64,000 nt of DNA, from positions 2,354,001 to 2,418,000 of the forward strand of contig OX485803.1 of NCBI GenBank assembly GCA_950295325.1, given 5' to 3'. The DNA is from Polytrichum commune. Lineage: Eukaryota > Streptophyta > Polytrichopsida > Polytrichales > Polytrichaceae. Shown here one piece after another: positions 1 through 9,246 of this stretch (the stretch's first letter is position 1; every line of letters starts with the position of its first letter). A program made the position numbers and the translations under genes. The notes under the pieces are model-generated. The model was not told the DNA's origin, ran no database searches, and worked only from the letters and a program-made list of their open reading frames with translations.

Positions 1-647
1 GTTTGGCCTCGGGTGGGTGAGGCCACACCACCTCACCCATATAAGCCTCTAGGACTCTACGCGGGGCCCCTACCCCACCGTCAACCAACCTCTTGTCTCT
101 CCACCAAGAGTTGGGGCCAAGTGGACACTTTCCCTTAGCCGCTGGGCCTAGAAGCCCCCATCAGCTTCAGACCATCATAACTTCCTTGTATGATGTCTGA
201 TTCCAACAATTAACCACTCCATCCTCATCTACGCTTCACGTAGATGCCGATGGACTGCTCACTTGCCCCATTCGGGCAGGTATTCAGGACGTTATGCCTA
301 TTTGAACCTTGGCAGTCCCGGGAATCACTCCCAGGCACTGCTGTACCAGGGCGCTGTCCCGGGACAGCGCCCCACTCAAATGGCCATAACTCCTAGCTCA
401 CACCTCCGCTTGAGGTGATCTTGAGCATTCTAGAATCACCATGCCATGAGCTACGCATAGCTCATGGCTTTACCCTTGTGCCTCCTAGTCTCCGTGGGTG
501 GGAGGCGTTCCCAACGCCCGGGGCCCTCACCCACACTAGGATCACTTGGGCCCTCTCACCAACGGCGCCACAAGTCCCGGGTGTCACTCCGGGGTCCCCC
601 TTGTGCCCATGGTGCTTCGGGCACTCCTCATGGAGAGGTGCGCGACA
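1..647 (-). repeat. LTR of family L, 5' part outside the window
   Basis: The first 647 bases match the distal two thirds of the ~973-bp LTR seen four more times here (3965, 50783, 53763, 57768). It ends in the shared terminus GTGCGCGACA at 647. Strand is the sense of the retroelement, taken from the full copy whose primer site is on the minus strand. The other end lies outside the window, so I cannot tell a solo LTR from part of a longer copy; the 5 bp after it are GAGGC. Open frames inside the LTR recur in every copy and are not genes. Confidence 0.9.
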
Positions 648-1024
648 GAGGCGGAAGTACAACGGGGGATGTTTTTATAGATGGAAGTAGAGATGAAGTG
701 CACTCAAGTCGTGGTACGGGTGGAGGGCGTCAGAGAACTACGAGAGGTGTCAAACGTACTAGGAAGAGGTATCAGGGAAGGTCGCTTCCGTTTACTGCTG
801 AAGACTACAATGAAGATGAGGGTAGACCACATCTAGATGAAAATGGCATACAGGATGCAGAGGGCTCCCGGCCGACCAAGAAGATAATTTTCTCACAACG
901 TGACCGAGAGTTGCATCTTCGGAGCGCGACTCCCCAAACGGATGATGATTGCAGCACAGACGAGTCTGAAGAGGACCCAAAATGTGTCGAAGCAAATGAT
1001 CCCACAGTACGGATTCGAACGTAA
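648..1024 (+). pseudogene. 3' fragment of an unknown acidic/basic protein, cut by the LTR
   Basis: An open frame enters from the LTR and runs about 125 codons beyond it to a stop at 1022-1024. It is rich in Arg/Lys/Gly at first (RQRTTRGVKRTRKRYQGR), then Asp/Glu (DDDCSTDESEEDP), a make-up typical of disordered nuclear or transposon-encoded proteins. There is no start codon outside the LTR and no recognised domain. It could be the last exon of a gene split by the insertion. Function unknown. Confidence 0.35.
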
Positions 1025-1476
1025 TTGTTTTGCACAAATGTGGTATTTCGGTGCTCCCACGTACTCCCATAATTTATTACTTACGTCAAAATTGATACAA
1101 GTTACAACCTTAGGGCCTTCGGTAAGACATTTAGATCACAAAGCGAACGTTACCTTCGAAGTTGTAACATTTTATTATAGTAATAAAATTATTTATTGCA
1201 TGTTTTTTTAAAATTTTAAAATACAATATGGTTGTCAACTTAGCATTGCAATTAATCTCCAATAACATGTTATACCTTTATTAATTACTATTTTGTATAA
1301 TTCTTACTGTGAATGGAGTTTTATGTTTATTTATTGAGCTTCTTAAAGAATATGCTTTTATAAATATTGCAATCCCCTATTGCTCGATTGTACATGCTTC
1401 GTTGGTGACATCCTCTTTTTGAGGACCTTTCTATCCGTTTTATATAATTATATCTTTATGTGGTATTCAATATTGA
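1025..1476. other. AT-rich spacer, nothing recognised
   Basis: Low-complexity AT-rich DNA between the fragment at 648-1024 and the 3' end of the minus-strand RING-like gene. I see no long frame, repeat or RNA gene. Confidence 0.5.
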
Positions 1477-3537
1477 CTATGTAGTCAATAGTACTTTTGG
1501 CGTTGTTCCACGGGTGAGGTATGGACGACTACCAGGAGACAATGGAACGGCATTACGTGGTCTAGGCCCACCATTTAGCCATCTCAATACCGCATCATCC
1601 GCAACTCTATGCAAGAGCGCATCAATTGTAGCCAACTGCAGCCTGTTCTTGTAGTACCCCACCTCTAACTGCAATTCATATCTCGGATCCCGTTCCGTAG
1701 GCATGTCATCTGCATCTTCTTCCAAATCATGCTCCGATACTGATTCGAGACCTGCTGCATTGTACCAAGGAGGATGAATGCCTCTCTTTAATTGTCTGCT
1801 GGTTGAATTCCAATGCCATTCAAGAATTTGGTACAAAAATCTTTTCAAGCCATGATCAGGGGGCTTGTTGGGATACAACTCGTCTGCAACATACAAAATT
1901 TGACGTGCATTCCGTTTCCAGTCGCAATCTCTGTTCTCGTGCCATAGCTCAACCTTGGCACAATTGTATAACCAACTCCACTCAACATTCTCCCCATCAA
2001 ACTCTTGAAGATCGAAAGGAAAGTTCCATGGCTTTAATACCCAGTCGTTAGGCATGTAATCCCGAAGGCCAAATTGGAGGTACAAACGAGGGTGGAAGGG
2101 TGATCTGCAATGAGGACATTGGCGTTTCTTGATCATATTCCCTATTAGACATTGTGGATGGAATTGGGTCCCACATGATCCAACTTGATAGCATCCCTCT
2201 GGGCCAAATGGACATTGGCAAATCGCACATGCGGTTCCGTCGAAGACCATTGTATGTGGATTTGGCCATAACAACTCACCCCTCATGCGGAATGGATATT
2301 CATGCACTTGGGTCACATCCCAATGGTGATCTGGGTCGGTCACTTGACGCCAATCGATGCTCCCGCTTGGTATTGTCCACTCATTATCCCTATCCCACCT
2401 ACTAGGGTACATCTGCTCATCTTCTGGCCATGACGTGAGCATCATGTTCCGCATTCTCTGATTGCGGTTCCATTCTTTTTGGATGCTCTCAAATTCAGCT
2501 TTAAATTGATGAGCCTTGGCCATAGCAAGCAATGTGCTTGTCCTCATATTTTTGCGCTCCACAATCGCATCCAACAGAAATTTCTTCAACCTTGCATTCT
2601 GCTCCTCCAGTCCGCCAATCTTGGCTTCGTGATCAACAACCACTTCATTGATCACTTGAAGTTGTTGTTCCATGTCCACCACCTCCTTTTGCAAAGCCTC
2701 CATCTTTCCTCGCATTACTTCATTCCTCATACATACTTCTAGAGCTTGTGACTTTACAATCTTGGCCTCCTGTAAAGCTGCGTCCCTCTCTGCTTCCAAA
2801 GACTGAAGGTTAATTGGTGTACTATTTGAACTACCAGCCTCCTCCATCGTAAGTGTTGCAACTCGATTTTCTAACTCGAAAATCATCGTTTTATACTCAC
2901 GAATTTCCAACGCATGTTGCTTACGCAATTCATCCATTCTGCTCTCCATCGGGTCCGCTCCATGTTCACCAAGGTTTACCTCGTCTAGGACCTCGTTAAC
3001 CACGTCGTTGATCAGGTTGTTGACTTCGACATTTGCCTCCATGCCCTCATCCATATGCTCAAACGCCTCCTCGATGGCCATCTCCACGTCATTGGCTGCT
3101 CGTTTACGATTACGTGGCTTTTTTGGTTCCTGACCCTCTGGAATTGGGGCCCCAGGCTCGTCCACTAGTCGAGGATTCCTCTTGAACCACTCCGGAACGG
3201 GAGTGTATGGAATATCTGGAACTGTGCATTTAGTGAATGCAATTCCAATACCCCCAAATTTCTGACCATACAGGGTAGCCAAACTTGACCAATCCACCCT
3301 AACTCGTAACACGTGCTCCGCATACATCATACACGCTACCGACTTTGGAATTGCACTCTTGGGCCATCTATCCAAATTGGAGATACTTCTAAGTATCGTT
3401 AGGAATCTCCATTTTGCCTCCACGTCATCAAGCTGCATATAACTCGCACTGATGGCCTTGCAATGTCGTTCGTGACAAGGTCTTGGCCACAACCGATCAA
3501 AGTGAGGGAAACCCACGTACAGCATTGCAGTCTTCAT
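1477..3537 (-). CDS. RING-like zinc-finger protein with long coiled coil
   Basis: A 686-codon open frame. Residues ~130-150 are basic (KKPRNRKRAA, possible nuclear signal), ~195-335 form a long coiled coil, and ~436-482 hold a RING-like cluster: CAIC, then GSCGTQFHPQC, then CPHC. The order fits a RING finger, but the ligand expected two residues after the third Cys is Thr rather than His/Cys. The C-terminal 200 residues are Trp/Tyr-rich and unknown to me. By family logic it may be a ubiquitin ligase, but no partner is evident. The start used is the first Met after an in-frame TAA (3547-3549). Upstream the same frame stays open and encodes short DMASGGSG repeats to about 3750, so the ancestral protein probably began earlier and this copy may carry a nonsense change. 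It could be a gene carried by a mobile element. Confidence 0.6.
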   Translation of the reverse strand: MKTAMLYVGFPHFDRLWPRPCHERHCKAISASYMQLDDVEAKWRFLTILRSISNLDRWPKSAIPKSVACMMYAEHVLRVRVDWSSLATLYGQKFGGIGIAFTKCTVPDIPYTPVPEWFKRNPRLVDEPGAPIPEGQEPKKPRNRKRAANDVEMAIEEAFEHMDEGMEANVEVNNLINDVVNEVLDEVNLGEHGADPMESRMDELRKQHALEIREYKTMIFELENRVATLTMEEAGSSNSTPINLQSLEAERDAALQEAKIVKSQALEVCMRNEVMRGKMEALQKEVVDMEQQLQVINEVVVDHEAKIGGLEEQNARLKKFLLDAIVERKNMRTSTLLAMAKAHQFKAEFESIQKEWNRNQRMRNMMLTSWPEDEQMYPSRWDRDNEWTIPSGSIDWRQVTDPDHHWDVTQVHEYPFRMRGELLWPNPHTMVFDGTACAICQCPFGPEGCYQVGSCGTQFHPQCLIGNMIKKRQCPHCRSPFHPRLYLQFGLRDYMPNDWVLKPWNFPFDLQEFDGENVEWSWLYNCAKVELWHENRDCDWKRNARQILYVADELYPNKPPDHGLKRFLYQILEWHWNSTSRQLKRGIHPPWYNAAGLESVSEHDLEEDADDMPTERDPRYELQLEVGYYKNRLQLATIDALLHRVADDAVLRWLNGGPRPRNAVPLSPGSRPYLTRGTTPKVLLTT

Positions 3538-3654
3538 TGACCACGGTTATGGTACATTCTCCCAACCTGCCCTGGCTTTTTGGGTGTTGTCATCATAAAC
3601 ATCCCACTCCAACCCAGCGGCCTTCCGTACATGTGATCTGTGACAACCTGATCC

Positions 3655-3745
3655 CCCACTTGCCATGTCTCCAGATCCTCCACTTGCACTTGCCATGTCT
3701 CCAGATCCTCCACTTGCCATGTCTGGAAATCCTTCACTTGCCGTA
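3655..3745. repeat. Short tandem repeat, ~27-33-bp unit
   Basis: About three copies of a unit containing CACTTGCCATGTCTCCAGAT. In the minus-strand frame of the RING-like ORF it encodes a Gly/Ser/Ala repeat (DMASGGSG), so it may be the remains of a repetitive N-terminus. Confidence 0.7.
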
Positions 3746-3918
3746 TCTACCCAAATTGTAGTTTCTAATTCTAATCTAGAACTCTAATTTTTAAATTACT
3801 AATTGCACTTCATAATAGTGCTACAAAACATCCAAGCATACACTTCAAAATAGTGTTGCTGTGGAATTAGTTCAAAAATGTCGTTAATGTCAAAAATGTC
3901 AAAAATGTCGTTCCCCCC

Positions 3919-5225
3919 GCCCCCCCCCCCCGTCCGCTCCATGTTCCCTTACGTCCGCTCCAACTGTCGCAACCCTTGCTAGTCCCCCTTGACCATCTTG
4001 GCAATTCTCATTTCCTAGCAAAGGTTACGAGTGCTAACCCTTCGCATACCGCCATGCTAATGGTTAGCTCCTCTCACCCTGGACCTTATAGTTCATAGGA
4101 GGGGAACCAACCCTCCTACTTTGCTTTCGGGACTCACCCCTTCAATCGGTAACCAATCCTTAGATGTGGACTTCCATCCATGGAAGTCCAATCTTATGTT
4201 GATCATCGCGTTGCCGGAGCAACACTACAACAACCTGAACCATACTAGGCAACTATGGCCTCACATTAAGCCAATGCCCATGGAGGCCGTGCCGTTCGGC
4301 CTCGGGTGGGTGGGGCCACACCACCTCACCCATATAAGCCTCTAGGACTCTACGCGGGGCCCCTACCCCACCGTCAACCAACCTCTTGTCTCTCCACCAA
4401 GAGTTGGGGCCAAGTGGACATTTTCCCTTAGCCGCTGGGCCTAGAAGCCCCCACAGCTTCAGACCATCATAACTTCCTTGTATGATGTCTGATGCTAACA
4501 CTTGACCACTCCATCTTCATCTACGCTTCACGTAGATGCCGATGGACTCCTCACTTGCCCCATTCAGGCAAGTGGTAAGGAAGTTATGCCTGTTTGAACC
4601 TTGGCAGTCCCGGGAATCACTCTCAGGCACTGCTGTACCAGGGCGCTGTCCCGGGACAGCGCCCCACTCAAATGGCCATAACTCCTAGCTCACACCTCCG
4701 ATTGAGGTGTTCTTGAGCATTCTAGAATCACCACGCCATGAGCTACGCATAGCTCATGGCCTTACCCTTGTGCCTCCTAGTCTTCGTGGGTGGGAGGCGT
4801 TCCCAACGCCCGGGGCCCTCACCCACACTAGGATCACTTGGGCCCTCTCACCAACGGCGCCACAAGTCCCGGGTGTCACTCCGGGGTCCCCCTTGTGCCC
4901 ATGGTGTTTCGGGCACTCCTCATGGAGAGGTGCGCGACACCAACGTTCCCATAAGTCCGCCCCATGTTCCCCTACGTCCGCTTTAGAGTTCCCCTGCGTC
5001 CGCTCTAGCGTATCCATACGTCCGCTCCCGAGTTCCTTTGAATCTACACTTTTTAACTTTTTTTGGAAGTTTGGACATAGTCTCGGTTTTTTGGCTCTCA
5101 AAAATTCATATGAAGTCCAAAAAATGAGTTCTTGGTATCCATGGATAGGTAATGAAGTCCTCTACATGAATATGCAATAATATTTCTATTGCACATTCCC
5201 GCGTCCCCCCATCCGCACCCCATCT
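3919..5225. repeat. GC-rich CGTCCGC/GTTCCC minisatellite split by a solo LTR
   Basis: Loose repeats of CGTCCGCTCC and GTTCCC occur at 3919-3964, 4940-5040 and 5196-5225. The first two blocks are one array interrupted by the solo LTR at 3965-4939. The same vocabulary forms the much larger array at 11430-12065 upstream of the kinase-like gene. Confidence 0.75.
3965..4939 (-). mobile_element. Solo LTR of family L with 5-bp target duplication CCAAC
   Basis: A 975-bp sequence starting TGTCGCAACC and ending GTGCGCGACA (TG...CA ends). CCAAC is present on both sides, at 3960-3964 and 4940-4944. No internal region is present, so this is a solo LTR left by LTR-LTR recombination. The matching duplication fixes the LTR borders used for the other copies. 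Confidence 0.95.
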
Positions 5226-5492
5226 AACTTAGGCCCTTCGCAAATAATATATGTGACACTAAATATCATTACCGGTGTACTTATCCACACAAAACTAATG
5301 AAGGATCCCTCAAGCAACTCAAGTAACCAATGTAGTATGATGACCAACAAATTATCACCCCTATGGAGACAACGATGTACAAGTAATAACTTTATTATTG
5401 CGACGACGGTACAAATGCCCTTTATAAATCACATACATGAACAAACCATGCACGATTTAATATTCCACTTCATTCCGTCAACTTGACTTCCG
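5226..5492. other. Spacer, nothing recognised
   Basis: AT-rich DNA between the minisatellite and the 3' end of the next minus-strand ORF. No convincing feature. Confidence 0.4.
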
Positions 5493-6053
5493 TCATGGCA
5501 ACCTCGTAGATGCTTGTGGCTTCCGTCGAGGGTTCATTTTTGGGAGAGGATTCGGTCGAAGTAAATCAACATAGCTAATCGTTCGGTCTTTCATCCGTTC
5601 CTTCAATGGTAGCCGATAAGGCGATAATCCTCTCCTCTTCTTACGAAAAGGCAAAGTCCTTGAAGATTCTCCCGCTACCTTGACATCTTCAATGTCGATT
5701 GAAGTCTCCTCCACATCCACATCCCCGGGCTTCTCCAAAATATCCGCACACAAATCAATCAGATCATTTAGATCTCCACCCACGCATTGTGTGTTGTCAT
5801 TCTCCACCGCATCGATCTCAAAGTTGTCCGCATATCGTCGTTGGTCCTCCTCCGCCCTCGTCCTCCAAACTTGTGTAGATTGTGAGAAGGGAGTCATGAC
5901 ATAATCATCACGAAATCGATCCCTAGCACTTCTCTCGTCTCTCTCACGCTCGGGTGATGGATTGAATGGAATATCGGGTTCACCTAAATTTTCTATCTCC
6001 TCATCACATCCTAGACCCTCAAACATGTCTCTCTTCTCTCCCATCCTATCCAT
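5493..6053 (-). CDS. Hypothetical charged protein, 186 aa
   Basis: Complete frame from ATG (6053) to stop. The N-terminal two thirds is very acidic with Arg-rich patches (SPERERDERSARDRFRDD); residues ~140-150 contain a basic run (FRKKRRG) and the C-terminus is Pro/Arg-rich. No domain recognised; the composition suggests a disordered nuclear protein. It lies downstream of the minisatellite in the same direction as the RING-like gene, and could be an exon of a larger gene or a transposon accessory protein. Confidence 0.4.
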   Translation of the reverse strand: MDRMGEKRDMFEGLGCDEEIENLGEPDIPFNPSPERERDERSARDRFRDDYVMTPFSQSTQVWRTRAEEDQRRYADNFEIDAVENDNTQCVGGDLNDLIDLCADILEKPGDVDVEETSIDIEDVKVAGESSRTLPFRKKRRGLSPYRLPLKERMKDRTISYVDLLRPNPLPKMNPRRKPQASTRLP

Positions 6054-6310
6054 GATACTCTACCCTCGTTATATGTATGAGTCTAAATGCTCTACTTATA
6101 TATTGAGCTCAAAGGACTTTATGAAATATACAATATTTGATGTAATCCAAGATCTAGAGGATCCAATTCTCGTTGGTAGAATAAAAACAACACAATAGGA
6201 ATAAAAAGAAAGTTGGTGAAGTCAAAAAGTTAGTTGCACTTTTTGAAAAAGTCCCCCGACACCCGCATTGGAAACCTCTTTGAAGCTTCTATATTTGATG
6301 GGTTGTCCTT

Positions 6311-6605
6311 TCATTCAACAATTCACATATTTGAGCTTCAACCTTGGTGGTTCGTATGGTTTCACAACCCACACGCATTCGAATGTCATATTAATTCAAC
6401 AAAGTACATATTTGTGCTTCAACCTTTGTGGCCCATATGGTTTCACAACGCATATTAGGCATCCGAATGCCATCTTCATTCAACAATTCACATATTTGAG
6501 CTTCAACTTTAGTGGTTTGTATGGTTTCACAACCCACACGCATCCCCTTGCCCTTTCATTCGACAATTCACATATTTGTGCTTCAACCTTTGTGGTTCAT
6601 AAATC
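6311..6605. repeat. Four tandem units of ~80-84 bp
   Basis: The phrase CACATATTTGWGCTTCAACY recurs with cttcaac at 6336, 6417, 6501 and 6581 (spacing 81, 84, 80). Other shared words include TATGGTTTCACAACCCACAC. The array ends directly at telomere-like repeats. The open frame across it is a by-product of the repeat. Confidence 0.85.
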
Positions 6606-6638
6606 CTAAACCCTAAACCCCTAAACCCTAAACCCTAC
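6605..6638. repeat. Interstitial telomere-type repeats (CCCTAAA)
   Basis: About four copies of CCCTAAA/CCCCTAAA, the plant telomere motif, sit at the end of the 80-bp array. It may be a telobox or a scar of break repair. Shorter forms occur near 17517, 20277 and 62938. Confidence 0.85.
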
Positions 6639-7863
6639 GTCATTCCAAATTGCTACCACATATGTGCCGTTGTTTTGTTCTCACACTCATGTAGAAGTGT
6701 TTCCATACATGGTTTGAGGGTTTAGGTTCCCAGCTTTCCAACGAACCCACCCGCTTTTTTTTACGATGCCTACAACGAAAGTTAAACGTTCGCAAATCGC
6801 GAGGACTACTTCAAGTTGGCACAATCTCTACTTAGACATATAACTTATGGTATACATTGGGGTTTTTAGAAGGGGTCATGAACGCACGTGATTCTCAAAC
6901 ATAATGTAGAGTGCATCCCCCGAGTTCCTATAGGCTTCATAAAGATATCTTACCAACACCTTACACAAATTAGAACATTCTAGAAAAACAAATTAATATG
7001 GTCCACATTGATATTAAACTAGGGATTTGGTGTGGGCTTAAATTTAATGTGGCCCACATTAGTGATCATTGGGGGGGGTGCACTATACTAAATCCGTATG
7101 AGTATATGTGAGTGCACAAAAGAGGTATTGATTTGAACTTTGTTGTATTATGTATACATATTCTTCACAAAATTATAAGTTGTAGTTATGTAAATATATA
7201 GAATAATTTAAAAAAATATACAACATCTCTACTAACTTGTATGGTAGTGTCACTAGATTTTATAGAATAAGGTTTATTTTATTTTAGTATTGGCTTAAAC
7301 TGGTACATAAAAAGAACCAATCACAAGTGAATATACGATCTTACATATCATTTGATGGTAGACTTCAAAACAATAATTGCATTAGCTTTTATGACATGTA
7401 TTACAAATCAGAATATGGGAGGATTGAATGGAAACAGATGCTTAGGGACTTGGAAAAAGCCCCGGACGTGGCCTACCATGACATTCTTAACAAATTTGAT
7501 TTGATTTAGGGGGTCAAAGGTCTTATTGTGACCCGTAGCAACTTAGTCCCTACTTGGAAGCATAGGCCTCAAATGAGCATTATTTCTAGATTTCCACTTA
7601 GGCTGCGCTGTTTCGGCTGGGTTGGTTGTATTTTGAATTTGAATTTTCAATTTGTGCCAAAAAAAGAATAAGACATGTATTGCAAATATAAGGGCCGGTT
7701 CACAATATGGCCAAACTTTGAGAGGTTCAACATTTGGACCAATGAAAATGCTGAAATGCCCAAAGTCCGTCCTCTCGGCCTTCACACTAGAGGCCGAAGT
7801 CCAAAGGACGTGGCCTCCAAAAGAGCCTAGGTGGCAACACTTTTAGGAAGTTATGGCGCCAAG
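6639..7863. other. AT-rich intergenic DNA, no gene seen
   Basis: Only short frames without recognisable content. From about 7690 the sequence becomes richer in GAGAGGCC/GGCCTCTC words that continue into the next feature. Confidence 0.45.
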
Positions 7864-8260
7864 AGTTCGGCCTCTCGAGCAAAGATTGGGTATAGCAAAA
7901 TGCTCAACCCAAACTTCCGTCGAGAGGCCGAACTTTTTTTTCATTAAAATAATCAATCATTGACAAGATCTTGGCCATTAGATTGGAGGGGTTATTTTGA
8001 GCAAGGAATAAAGTGGCATGCTCCTTTGAGTTTGGACTTTGGGATTGGCCTTTGGAGGCTTTACACTTTGGCCATCCAAGCCGAGAGGCCGTGGGAGTTC
8101 ATGGCCAAAGGTTTGGACTTTGCGCTTGGCCTTTGGAGGCTTCACACTACGCCCAACTAAGGCTACCCTTACTATATTTTATTGGCTATTTTCAGTTCAT
8201 TTCTTTGGACTATCAACAAAGTTGGGCCACTCAATCGTACGGCCTCTCAACTTGGACGGC
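7864..8260. repeat. GAGAGGCCG-rich repeats with an inverted pair and an 81-bp tandem pair
   Basis: AGTTCGGCCTCTCGA at 7864-7878 is exactly reverse-complementary to 7920-7934. Two ~81-bp units sharing TTTGGACTTTG and TTGGCCTTTGGAGGCTT start near 8031 and 8112. It looks like part of an unclassified non-autonomous element; I could not find its ends or a target duplication. Confidence 0.5.
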
Positions 8261-8884
8261 CAAGAATATGTCCAAACTTCCAAAAAAAAGTGATTGTGAA
8301 TTATATAAATATAAATATAAGCAATTGTGAAAATTCCTTGTGAGAGAATACCATTCATAAAATTGCACACCCAATCAAAACTTTATTCAATATCAAGTTT
8401 ACAAATCACGAGTGAATATGAATCAATGTAACTGGATGTGTAGTTTTTATCATCCATATTATGGTTGTATTTCATCCGTTAACGTTTATAGAGTCAGATT
8501 TACAAAGAAGGGAGTACCATTTTGTTAACTGTTAACACGTTTAACATTTATAGTGTGCAATATGTGGGGAGTAGAAGAAAGTTAACATTTAGAGATGTTT
8601 TGGATCACGTGTACAACCGATATAACTATTGCAATATTGTGCTCAACTTTAGTTAACTAGATATAACTATAGTTGACTACATTTTGTGGCATACCAAAAT
8701 TAGAATAAATATAGGTAACTGCATTTTTGCAAGACATATCACAAACAACTATAGTTAACTTGAACTTAGCACATGGATGTGATAACAACGATGTGAAAGA
8801 AGGATGTGGCCTCACGAGAGGCGAGAACCTTGGTTAGCCTCCCATAGACTTCTTCTCGATTATGGAGCAAAAGCCTCATGGAGT
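8261..8884. other. AT-rich spacer
   Basis: No frame of interest. Recurrent TATAGTTAACT words at 8640-8765 are too short and scattered to call a repeat. Confidence 0.4.
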
Positions 8885-9108
8885 CACTAGAAGAAATCTT
8901 GTCCATTTCAACCGGCCTTGCAACTAGGCCATCACGACTCGCACCCAAAAAATGCCTAAACAAATCAATTTGGTTGGCAACCGGGGGGCACCCTCCATGG
9001 GTACACCACGGGTACCTTCTGGGTGCCAACAAATTGATTTGTTTATGCATTTTTTGGGTGCACGAGTCGCGATGGCCTCGGTTGAAATGGACAAGATTTC
9101 TTCTAGTG
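8885..9108. mobile_element. 224-bp hairpin MITE with CACTA-type ends, target duplication AGT
   Basis: The element starts CACTAGAAGAAATCTTGTCC and ends in its reverse complement CTTCTAGTG. AGT precedes (8882-8884) and follows (9109-9111) it, the 3-bp duplication expected of CACTA/En-Spm elements. The arms of ~100 nt are nearly complementary throughout (CCAAAAAATGC.. against GCATTTTTTGG..), so the transcript would fold into one long hairpin. The ends resemble the CACTA terminus at 37542 (CACTACAACAAACCTTGTCC), which suggests mobilisation by that family. Minus and plus frames across it are folding artefacts. Confidence 0.9.
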
Positions 9109-9246
9109 AGTATGAACATTGCACTAAGATCCATAAACCTCATACAATATACAAGTTTTGTATGAAAAAATGATGGTTTTATTTACATCTCCAACGGTTA
9201 CAAAATTGGTATGATTCAAAATTGCTGCAAAAAAAACAAAAAAAAT

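Noticed and set aside
415-690. Open frames inside the L LTRs (also near 4707, 51523, 53686, 58508)
   Set aside because: The same frames recur in every LTR copy, including solo LTRs, and overlap LTR borders; they are by-products of the repeat.
8878-9165. Protein-coding genes across the MITE on both strands
   Set aside because: The frames mirror each other because the element is a full-length inverted repeat.
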